From Bactrocera neohumeralis (taxonomy: Eukaryota; Arthropoda; Insecta; Diptera; Tephritidae): a stretch of 64,000 nt of DNA. Under the pieces are notes generated by a model. It had not been told where the DNA came from. It did not search any database and saw nothing but the letters and a program-made list of their open reading frames with translations. The translations under genes and the position numbers were made by a program. This document shows positions 10,691 through 20,476 of this stretch, piece after piece. The stretch lies in NCBI RefSeq assembly GCF_024586455.1, contig NC_065921.1, positions 45,964,574 to 46,028,573 of the forward strand, read 5' to 3'. Position 1 is the first letter of the stretch; the number at the start of each line of letters is the position of its first letter.

Positions 10691-11343
10691 AAGCAGTCAT
10701 ACTGAAACGCAAAAAATTTTAGTAATGTGTAATAACGATTGACTATGGCTGTATGTATAGCAGAAAAGTTCAAAGGCCATCGATGAGTCATTTAACACTT
10801 TAAAGTAAATTAATAAAGTGGATTATATTCGAATCTTTTATCACTCCAACAGCACGCACGTTTCAAATATCCGACGCTGGAAAAAAAGGCAAGTACATAC
10901 GTGCCACTTGACAAATTCACTCGCCATGGCAACAGCGGCCTGAAAACATAAGTCCGCAGCATTTTTCGTGTTAATAAACATTTCTCAGAAGCATTTTATC
11001 TTTATTTAGAAGCTGGCATTTGTTGTTTCTTGCCTTCAGTCTACTATGTCCGACTAACGACTAACAATTTCATTGAAATTATTGTGAACACAACTTGCAA
11101 GGAAACATGCGAGAAAGCCAAATATTATTCCATGACAGCTATAAGTAAATGAAGTAGTTATAAATTATCATTCATATTATGGGTAGGAGCGAGGGGATGT
11201 GGAGGTTGTGGCCAATTACACCGCTAATCGAATTTCAATTAAACGATGAACATAACAGTAAATACTACCAAGGTTGATAGCCAGTTGATGAAAACATTCA
11301 TAAAATACGAGTCCGCATTGCCACGCATAACGGTATCCACTCA
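10691..11343. other. non-coding DNA between Tc1 and mariner fragments
   Basis: No coding frame, RNA gene or repeat shared with the rest of the window was found in this stretch. Confidence 0.5.
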
Positions 11344-11345
11344 TA

Positions 11346-11828
11346 CAAGGTACTTTCAAAGTAAACGGGACATTTTGAATCTAGCGTCAACTAGTGCTTT
11401 AGAATCTGCTATTTTTATCGATTGTCCAGTGAGAATTCATGACATTTCATTGATTGGAAGTGAGGTTATTGCGTTTTAAGTGTCAGTATGTTTGTGCTAT
11501 CGGTGCGAAAATGAGCTTCGAACAAAGAGCCAACATTCAATTTTGTTTTAAAATTGGTAAAACTTATACCGAAACGTTTTAATTGATGAAACAAGTTTAT
11601 GGCGATGATTACCTATCCCGTAGCAGAGTGCACGAGTGGTTTCAACGTATTCAAAGTGGTCGAGGACATAAATGACGATCAACATGTGGGCCCATAGAAA
11701 CCCGTGATCACTGAAAATTCCATTGAAACTGTGAGTGAATTTATCAAGAATCAGACGAAATCATCATTCAAATTCATGGAAATGGAATTGAACATCTCCA
11801 AAACATCGATTTATCGCATTTTGACTAT
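11346..11828 (+). pseudogene. mariner-like element, 5' fragment (copy 1)
   Basis: The left end caaggtactttcaaagtaaac follows a TA dinucleotide and resembles the inverted end of copy 2 near 25695, so it is the 5' TIR. The transposase starts at 11511 (MSFEQRANIQFCFKIGKT). It shows the mariner N-terminal helix-turn-helix pattern, with YGDDYLSRSRVHEWFQRIQSGR. Several stops and frameshifts follow, and homology ends near ISKTSIYRI where the RTE LINE begins at 11829. No catalytic core remains. Confidence 0.8.
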
Positions 11829-13770
11829 TTACTTCTCCATTGCCTGCTTAGTACGAAGTAGCACCTGTTGGTAAGAGTTGTGCTGCGTTGGATTTCCAGG
11901 ATCGACGAAGAGGTGGTGTGTGTCGATTCTCCTTTCACGGATCTTTTTCAAGATTTGGCGCATTATGAATATCTGGTCGGCTGTTGATTTGCCAGGTCTA
12001 AAGCCACACTGATAAGTTCCAATCAGTTTGTTGACGGTGGGCTTTAATCTTCACACAATACGCTCGATAGAACCTTATATGCGATGTTGAGGAGGCTTAT
12101 CCCACGGTAGTTGGCGCAGATTGTGGGGTCTCCCTTTTTGTGGCTTGGGCATAGCACACTTAAATTCCAATCGTTGGGCATGCTTTCGTCCGACCATATT
12201 TTGCAAAGAAACTGATGCATGCCTTATCAGCTCTTCACCGCCGTGTTTGAATAGCTCGGCCGGTAATCCATCGGCCCCCGCTGCCTTGTTGTTCTTCAGA
12301 CGGGTAATTGCTATTCGAACTTCTTCATGGTCGGACAATGGAACGTCTGCTTCATCGTCATCGATTGGGGAATCGGATTCGCCTGGCCTCCTGGCGTTGT
12401 GCGTTCACTGCCATTCAGAAGGCTGGAGAAGTGTTCCCTCCAAAATTTGAGTATGCTCTGGGCATCGGTGACTAGATCACCTTTGGGGGTTCTACAAGAG
12501 TACGCTCCGGTCTTCAAACCTTCTGTAAGCCGCCGCATTTTTTCGTAGAAATTTCGAGCATTACCCCTGTAGGCCAGCTTATCAAGCTCTTCATACTCAA
12601 GAATTTCGGCCTCTTTCTTTTTCTGTCTGCAGATGCGTCTCGCTTGCCTCTTCAATTCTCGGTATCTATCCCATCCCGCACGTGTTGTGGTCGATCGTAA
12701 CGTTGCGAGGTAGGCAGTCTGTTTTCTCTCCGCTGCGGCGCGGCACTCCTCGTCGTACCAGTTGTTCTTTTGCACTTTCCGAAAACCAAGGGTTTCGGTT
12801 GCAGCTGTACGTAAGGAGTTTGAAATGCTGTCCCACAGTTCCCATATACCGAGTTGTTGATGAGTGCTCTCAGAGAGCAGGAGTGCAAGCGGTAGAAAAT
12901 CGTTCTGCTGTCTGTTGTGATTGCAGCTTCTCGACGTCGAACCTTCCTTGTGTTTGTTGACGTGCGTTTTTTGCTTCACAGAGGCGGTTGCGAATCTTGG
13001 CTGCAACGAGAGTGTGGTCCGAGTCGATGTTAGGACCTCGGAGCGTACGCACATCTAAAACACTGGAGACGTGTCTTCCATCTATTACAACATGATCGAT
13101 CTGGTTGGTGGCTTTTCGATCCGGAGACAGCCAGATAGCTTGATGTATCTTCTTGTGCTGGAATCTAGTACTACAGATAATCATATTTCTGGCCCCGGCG
13201 AAGTCGATCAGCCTCAACCCATTTGGGGATGTTTCGTCGTGGAGGCTGAATTTACCGACCGTAGTACCAAATGTACTTTCTTTGCCCACCCTGACGTTAA
13301 AGTCGCCAAGCACGATTTTGACATCGTGGCGGGGCAGCCATAAGCGCGCTCCAAGCGCTCATAGAAGGCATCTTTGGTCACATCGTCCTTCTCTTCCGTC
13401 GGGGCGAGGGCGCAAATCAGCGATATGTTGAAGAACCTCGCTTTGATGCGGATTGTGGCTAGACGTTCATTCACCGGAGTGAATGCCAGTACTCGGCGAC
13501 GGAGTCTCTCTCCCACCACGAATCCAACACCAAACTTGCGCTCCTTTATATGGCCACTGTAGTAAATGTCACAAGGACCTACTCGTCTCTGTCCTTGTCC
13601 CGTCCATCGCATTTCTTGGACGGCGGTGATGTCAGCCTTTATTTTTGCGAGGACATCAACCAGCTGGGCAGCGGCACCATCCCAATTGGGTCCGGATATT
13701 CCAGGTGCATGCCCTGATATCGTAGTCCTTATTTCGTTTGCCGTGGTCGTCATCAAAAGGGGGGTCTATC
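11829..13770 (-). pseudogene. RTE LINE endonuclease-reverse transcriptase, broken
   Basis: The endonuclease domain is visible in order: CTWNIR near 13700, a frameshift, QEMRWTGQG (catalytic glutamate) near 13620, a second frameshift, LGDFNVRVGKE near 13310 and SDHTLVAAK near 13020. A linker region rich in basic residues follows (13000-12400). The RT N-terminal part starts near 12338 with LKNNKAAGADGLPAELFK, then loses its frame near 12170 and continues as YRGISLLNIAYKVL and TYQCGFRPGKSTADQI. The catalytic YADD region is deleted. At least four frameshifts mean it is dead. Confidence 0.85.
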
Positions 13771-14045
13771 ATCCGAGGCTTGTTGCTTCCTTTTATTGGG
13801 GGTGTTTATTTTTACGTGGCGGGTCATAAACCCAGCGCCCAACCCTATGTAGGGGATGTTTCGCCTTCTTACTTTAGGCTACCCAGTGGATACTTGGTCA
13901 AAGACCGGAAGTTGTGAGCTGCTTAAGCCATGTGTAAAAGAATAGTTTTTGGCCACTCCCAAATGAATGGCGATCAGAGAACTTTCCTCACTTGCGTGAG
14001 CTTCTACACATGACTCCATCCTCCAATCATTCACCGTTCGTAAAT
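11829..14045 (-). mobile_element. RTE-type LINE, copy 1, internally deleted
   Basis: On the minus strand the order is a 5' leader (about 13757-14045), apurinic-type endonuclease, then part of the reverse transcriptase. Such proteins are often mis-annotated as craniofacial development protein 2-like in insects. The RT stops after HHLFVD and is joined, near 11900, to the far C-terminal segment (LEIQRSTTLTNRCYF in a shifted frame) that lies about 200 codons further on in intact members. Copy 2 at 39664-40626 supplies that missing C-terminal part for comparison. The left edge abuts a mariner fragment. Confidence 0.83.
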
Positions 14046-14425
14046 TCGTAACCAGAATATCTCAAATACCTCACTGACTATTTGACACACCAATCGCAAA
14101 TTTTTTTTCTTCAGATTTGTAGAATAATGCAATTATACAGAGCATTAGGAGTAGACATAACTATTCATAAGAAAAGTTGGATTAGATAAATTGAATTCTG
14201 TGTTTCTCGTATATTTGTATATGTGACCTGGTCTACGAAAAGGGAGCTACCGTGCGAAAACTAGTTTTCTGGGAACAGCTGTTAAAAATAAACAATTTGT
14301 TTCGTCAGTTTCTTGTTATCTCATTAATTGTTCTCCTTGGTCGGAATATTATAGTTCATCGTGTAAGTTGCTAGTTTGGAACATTTAAAAAAATAACACT
14401 GAAGAAGGAGTTTACTCTAATAATC
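14046..14425. other. non-coding DNA before assembly gap
   Basis: No gene or known repeat was recognised. It may include the lost left part of the Bari-like element that appears on the far side of the gap, but no TIR can be matched. Confidence 0.4.
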
Positions 14426-14525
14426 NNNNNNNNNNNNNNNNNNNNNNNNNNNNNNNNNNNNNNNNNNNNNNNNNNNNNNNNNNNNNNNNNNNNNNNNNNN
14501 NNNNNNNNNNNNNNNNNNNNNNNNN
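14426..14525. other. assembly gap (100 N)
   Basis: Exactly 100 undetermined bases, the usual placeholder for a gap of unknown size. Open frames drawn across it are not real. Confidence 0.99.
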
Positions 14526-15250
14526 ACAAAAAATAAATCCCCAAACAGTAAGGAATTTGTTGAAGAGTGCTGGTTATCATAGACGAGTCGCGCGTCGTAA
14601 GCCATACATATATAAGGTTAATAAAAAGAAAATGTCGGCGTTTGCTAAACAATATTTAAACAAACCGTATTGGTTTTGGGAAAACATTGTGTTCACCGAC
14701 GATTCAAAATTTAATAAATTTGGTTCGAATAGATCACGAAAAGTGTGGAGAAAGATCAATGAAGAGTCGCAAGGACAAAATGTATTGCCAATGGTAGAGC
14801 ACTGTGGGGGTAATGTTATGGTTTGCGGGTGTATGGATGCATCTAGAGTTGGACATTTGGACTTTATTAGTGAAAACATGGATAAGCATATGTATCTGAA
14901 CATTTTAGGACAAAAATTTAAATTTTAAGTGTGCTTAAATCGGCTGTTCATAGCAGCAAAACCAATTTCCAACAGGATACCGACCCAAAATACATGTCTT
15001 ATCTTGTACATGAATGGTTGTTATGGAAATAAAAATAACTCCATAAGTCCCGCAATCACTAGACATTAATCCTATTCAAAATATCTGGAACTTTTTGGAA
15101 AACCGTATTCGAAAACATCGAATTTCATCAAAATAAGGCCAAAAAGCTGGATCGTGGACTTAGTGGGTCAAAATATCCGGAAATAATTCTAGAAATTGAG
15201 TGAGAAGCATACAACGATGTCTAGGGACAGTAATAGCAACAAAATGTAGG
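14526..15250 (+). pseudogene. Bari/Tc1-like transposase fragment
   Basis: The frame from 14557 has LLKSAGYHRRVARRKPY, the first aspartate region VFTDDSKFNKF, and GGNVMVCGCMDASRVGHLDFI, all typical of Tc1/Bari transposases. It closes at 14928. Further family sequence continues in other frames: QDTDPKYMS near 14980 and a block near 15065 reading INPIQNIW, where the third catalytic glutamate is replaced by glutamine (CAA). The N-terminal DNA-binding part is lost in or beyond the N gap. This is a dead fragment. Confidence 0.8.
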
Positions 15251-15579
15251 CCAAAACCCGTTAAAAGTATTGTAATTACTTTTGTTTTATGTAAACATTC
15301 ATAAGTGTACGTAAACTTTTTTGATATAAATTATGCTCATTTTAAGCTTTAACTTTAATTTTTTTTATTTGTGTAAAAAAAAAAAATTTTTGATATGCTA
15401 TGTTTAATGTTAAATATACATATCTTGAAATGGATAGAAAAAAACCACAAAATTTATTAATTTTGAAACAAATAAACGTGTCGGAATTTAATGGAATTAT
15501 GTACAAATATTTTAGTATGTTATAAACGTTATATTTTATATTTATTGCTGACTTTAAGTTGTACCCGATGTCGATAGGG

Positions 15580-15990
15580 TATATTTTTTAGAAGATTTTG
15601 TATATATGTGTATGCGCCCGTGTATCTGTATATAGTATATATATATATGTATATATACGCATGTATGTATGTTTGTTCGCGGTACGAAGAAACGACGAAA
15701 AGAGAATTAACCGACGGTGATTTTCGTAAATTCACTTGTTAGTAAGTATATACGTAATTGTATAACTGCGCCGCATATACATATGTATGTATGTATATAC
15801 TTTTGCAGTGAGAAGAGGCCGCGAAAAAGAGTGTTAAATGATATGATTTTAGAATGTATGTATGTATGTACTATGTGTACATATATATTTGAAATTGAAT
15901 GTGGTTAAACTAGCGAAAGTGCAAGTTATGCTCTTTCTTTGCTATAGAAATATGCGTGAAATATATATAAGTATGTATGTATGTATGGTA
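15580..15990. repeat. TATG/TA-rich microsatellite stretch
   Basis: Several runs of (TATG)n and (TA)n, for example near 15640, 15780, 15860 and 15970, are separated by short unique sequence. No gene is evident between 15251 and 16020 apart from this simple-sequence DNA. Confidence 0.8.
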
Positions 15991-16169
15991 TAAAATTTAA
16001 TTCGCACATATGCCTTTTTTTTTTTCTGTGTGATTGCCGTAGTTTATTTTAAGCAATCCTGCTTATACTTGATTAAGTATAAGGGGTCTTGCTGGAAATT
16101 TCGCAAGTAAATTCTTGAATTTTTACCTATATATATATTTTTTTTTTTTTTTTTTTCGGGATTGGTTTG

Positions 16170-16330
16170 TGTTATGACACAACGGTACGCATTTACCGGC
16201 AATCACTAATCCGTTATACACAGTACCAAACTGCTTTGTTAGCGGTTTTCGGTATTAACTGGAAAATAAACCGAACACCGAAAACAGTTTGGTAACGGTT
16301 TCCACTTATTTTTCGACCGGGATTTTGATC
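16170..16330. other. imperfect palindrome in unexplained DNA
   Basis: The sequence accaaactg...gttttcggt (16225-16253) pairs with accgaaaacagtttggt (16277-16293), with an 11-base bulge in the left arm. It precedes the polypyrimidine block. No element family was recognised. Confidence 0.5.
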
Positions 16331-16439
16331 TGAACCGTAAACTTTATATTTTAGTATGTTTCAGATTTTAAACCATACATATGAATATGATATATAAAAA
16401 TGAAAGGAGACGATACTACTCACTTTGATTTCCGCCAGG

Positions 16440-17210
16440 GGCTTTTGGGGATAATATGAGTGTATTTGCCTGTGTCTACGCTTGTGCCTGTGCTTGTGGA
16501 GTGCTTCTTTCTCCTATCCTTGTGTTGTTTGCTGCTGCGGTGATTCTCTGGTGGCTTTATGGTTTTTCCTATTATTTTTCTATTATTATTATTTTTTCTT
16601 TTTTTTTTCTCTTTTTTCCTGTTTGTGCGTTATTTCACCCAATACTTCCCTCTTATTTTCACAGCACCATTATTATTATTTTTTTTTTGTTTTTCTTTTC
16701 TTTTCACCTCACTGATTTAGAACCTTTTTTTTTTTCTTTTTTTTCTGTTTTGTTCTTGTGTTTTATGTGTGCTTTGTTTTCCGTCACTTCAATCACCGCT
16801 TTACCACTTCTCACTTATATGTATGTATGTATATATTGCATGTGTATATATAAACCACCATAATCGTCTTTCTTTGTTTTTTTTTTTTTTTTTTCTGGTC
16901 ACTGCACGTTTTTTCACTTATCTTTTCATTGTATGTATATACATTTGGTTTTTCCGTTTCTGCCAAATTTTGACACCAACTCTCCTTTTTTTTGGTTTTT
17001 TTTTTCAAACTTTTTACATACACATGTATGTATATGTTATTTCCACACTGCACTTTTGACACTTTGTTCTTTTTTTTTCTTTTGTTTTTTCAACGGGCTT
17101 TTCACTTTTTGCTTTAACTGTTTTAAACCGTTGCTGTTCACCGTCACCACCGTTGTTCTTCCACAAAACTTTTTTTTTTTTTTTTTTTTATATATATATT
17201 TTTTGTTTGT
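16440..17210 (+). repeat. long T/C-rich (polypyrimidine) block
   Basis: Almost 800 bases are dominated by T runs with interspersed C on the plus strand, including T tracts near 16140, 16880 and 17170. The long open frames in it (for example 16456-16863) are rich in F, S, L and C simply because the DNA is T-rich. They show no domain or family resemblance, so I do not call genes. Confidence 0.7.
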
Positions 17211-17394
17211 GTTTTTGTTACCACTACTGCCGTCCGGTACGGCTTCGAAGGACCATGATTACTTCGTTGTTACCCGTGAAAATAAATCGCAAACTCACCC
17301 GTTGTTTTAATGACGACTGCGTTGACCCGTATAGCTAGTTGGCTGTTGATGCGTATATGCGCACGGATTGATCGAGAAGAAGGCTGGCGCCGTC

Positions 17395-17575
17395 CGCCAG
17401 TCCCTTTTGTTGATTGTGTTTGGTGTCCTCGTGTGTGGTGTGAAAGGTGTGGTGTAGATGATGATGAGTTGGTGTGTGTGGAATGAATATGGTGTAGATG
17501 TGTGGTGTATGATGTGTGGATGATGTAGATGGTGTAGTCGTGTTGAGTATGGTGTGTATGTGTGGGGCGTAGCTT
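17395..17575 (+). repeat. GT-rich imperfect tandem repeat
   Basis: Units related to ggtgtagatg and gtgtgtgg recur irregularly through this stretch. It lies downstream of the polypyrimidine block and is itself strand-asymmetric (G over C). No function is evident. Confidence 0.7.
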
Positions 17576-17689
17576 TATTGTATTAAGAGGGGGGTCAGGT
17601 GCTCATTTAGCCATATAGCATACTACATATTGTATGTAAAAACGTAAAAAAACGTAAGCATCGGCTAATATACTACATAGGTGGATATC

Positions 17690-17905
17690 TTATAGATACA
17701 AGATCATTATTTTGAGCCATATCGATCCGACCTGAGATAAGAGTCTGCGCCAAACTTCATGAAAATACTTTGAAAAATAAAAGACTTTCCCATACAATGA
17801 CCTCAGTTTGATCGGCCAGATTTTATGGAAGTTAAATTATAAAGTGGTGCGATACCGTCGGTTCCCACAAGTGAGCAGCTTCGTATTGAGAAAATATATA
17901 GAATT
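17690..17905 (+). repeat. degenerate R2 repeat fragment
   Basis: The blocks tttcccatacaatgacctca, gtttgatcggccag and caagtgagcagcttcgtat correspond in order to catacaagaacttg, ccgatcgttcag and caaatgagcagcttcttg of the R2 copy at 42188-42965. Similarity is low, so this is an old copy. Confidence 0.5.
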
Positions 17906-20404
17906 TAATTAGACGCAAGTCAATCAAGGAAAAACTAATTTCAACTGTAAATCATTTTATACTTTTGCAACTTGCAGGAATCAAACCGACGAGATTCCTT
18001 CCTGTGCTGGCAATATTGGAAAATGTAGAGAAAAGCTTCAATTTAATTGTTCGAAGAGAACGTGACTCACAAGCCATTAACATACCATATTCATATTAAA
18101 TGGGCCCCGGTTTCGTTAATGTACCTCATAAAATTCATAAAATTTTTATGAACTTAAATCAGCCATATACTCAAAAATTTTCATATTAGTTATATATTAT
18201 ATAGGCTAGATCAAGTTTTCACTCGATTTTATCCATTTAATGGTGACCTCAACGCGAATGAACATAAAATGACAAAGATATCGTATTTTTGTTGTAGCTG
18301 TTATTTTTACAGCTGCTTTTTACTGCTTGTGCGAAGACTTCAACTGTCCTTTAAAAATAGTCATACTAGTCCGCTAACAATTTGTTAGTGTTTACTTCCT
18401 GGTTGACGTTGCGTATGATAAACTTATGCTATGTGTACCACTTGCAAATACAAATACTTGAATTAGTATTTTAATGCGTGCATTGCATGATAATTCGTGG
18501 AGGACTTTAAAAAATAAAGGTGAGTTTTTTCTTACAACCAGGTTATAAATAAACGCTTTAGTATATTGGAATAAATTTAGTTAATAGGCGGGATTATTAT
18601 TTCATAATGTCTTAGCATATTACTTAAAATCGTCAATAAAGAATATTATTTGAACTACACATGTGGTAGTTTAAAACCATCTCAATACGGATTAAGGTAA
18701 AAGTATAACTCTAACATTTTTTTCGTTAACGAAACCCATTCCGGACAAAGTCGAAATAAATATTTAATGATCCATCATGCAAGAGCAAAGAACGCGAAAC
18801 CTCACTTTTTGTCTGCTATATACATTTTAAGTTAGTCAGGTACACAGAGATAATAAATTTAAGAGAAATATAATTTTCATACCTCGGGAAGAGTACATAT
18901 TCTAATTGGGTATTGCACATTTCTAGCAAAACATCATTTTCAGTAACTTTACTCACAGATTACGTGTCTAATTAGCTATATTGTAGTTTTAATGTCAATG
19001 AATGTATATACTTGTACATATATCAAGGAACCATAAATTTTCCGCAATACCAAATCAATCGCTATTAATCTTTGGGATAATCTCAAATCAAATTTCCTCC
19101 AAATTTCATGATCGTACATATGTCAAATCTCGTCAGTGAGTTCAGTAAAGTTTGCCATTTCAGCACGATATGCTTTAAGTGTTCTTCGCGCTTAATGTCT
19201 TCGTCATCAAACAAAATTGTTTCTGTTAAAAGAAACAAAGTACAAGTGTATGACCACATATGATTAACAGAATATTCGCAGACTTAGAAAAATCCAATAT
19301 TTATATATATATGTATAGAGTAAGCGTACAAATGTAAGAATTTTCTAAAACCTGGCATTTAAGACTTTGCTATTTTGAGGCAACAGCTATTTGATGGTAT
19401 GGTATATCGCAGGCTTTTTTTGCATAAGCCAATGTCTTCAAGGCTGCCATCTCAAACGCAGAGGCTAATTATATAGAACTTATTTACACATATTCACATA
19501 ATATCTGAGTAGAATGTTATGTGTTAGCTTGTTGAGTGATATTAGGCTAAATGTACTATATACAAATTTACACACATGTTACATGTTAACTCTTAATTGG
19601 GGGCTCTACACTCACTCTTATGTATAAATATACACTTCTCATATTTAGCTGTCTTCACTTCAATATCATTTGCCATGCTTAGCCTTGTGATTGATATGTT
19701 CTATTAGTAATGTGATATCTATTGACATTTTAGTTATAAGCTATTAAAACACAGACATTCTTGTAAACAGACATATGATTTCATGTAAAATTACCCACTT
19801 ACATATGTATGTATGTGTATATAATTTTCTCTTGTCTATGGAGTGTAAATAAATACTTTTCATTGCTTGGAAAGCAAAATTTTTATTTGCAGCAGTATAA
19901 TACTTTAAGAAACTAACCAAAAAAGCGTCGTGGATATACTATTACATATGTATATGTATATTTTTTTACTTTTCTGGAAATTTCAATACTTCCCGTGTTT
20001 TAATTAATTTTCCAGACACGTAGCCTAACACTTTTAACTCGCTTGATTAATATTTCTATGGACGTTGTTAAAACCTACAAAATCAAAAAAAAAAATTTGA
20101 TAAATAATATCAAATAAAGACATTTCAATTGTATTTGAATATTCAAAGGGTAAGTATGCAAACTGGAATGTCAAGAATGATATTATAAAGAAGAACAGAC
20201 TTTCATCTCAAGAGGTGTGTTAAGCAATAACCAAATTATTGTATTCCACGTTTCCTCAGTATATAGTTTCTTACTTTTAATCCTCCATAATTAGAAATAC
20301 CATGTTTCTTGTCATCAGCCTCTATACTATTTTTCCAATCTGATGAGAGCTCCGAACGGTCCTGTAACCCTCTTCCATGGTTTCTGCAACAAACATTTGC
20401 ATTC
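17906..20404. other. non-coding DNA, no gene seen
   Basis: About 2.5 kb of AT-rich sequence without a supported coding frame, RNA gene or clear repeat. It may be host intergenic or intronic DNA or very old transposon remains. Confidence 0.45.
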
Positions 20405-20476
20405 CTTTTCATACTCTTGCAACCTCACCTAAAACTAAGCGAGTTATATATAGGGTTATACATATACATATATTTA
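20405..20476 (+). repeat. R1 repeat copy 3, left part
   Basis: The sequence catactcttgcaacctcacc, then cctaaaactaagcgagt and atatatagggttata, matches the left end of the complete R1 copy (tatactctcgcaac, cctaaaactaaaagagt, atatagggttatat). It breaks off in the TA tract, where a transposon begins at 20477. The rest of this R1 copy resumes at 24509. Confidence 0.75.

Noticed and set aside
14371..14652. Open frame running through the N gap
   Set aside because: The middle is undetermined sequence; the flanks do not encode a shared family in that frame.
16456..17338. Long plus-strand open frames rich in F, L, S and C
   Set aside because: They arise from a T-rich tract with few stop codons, overlap in several frames and show no domain.
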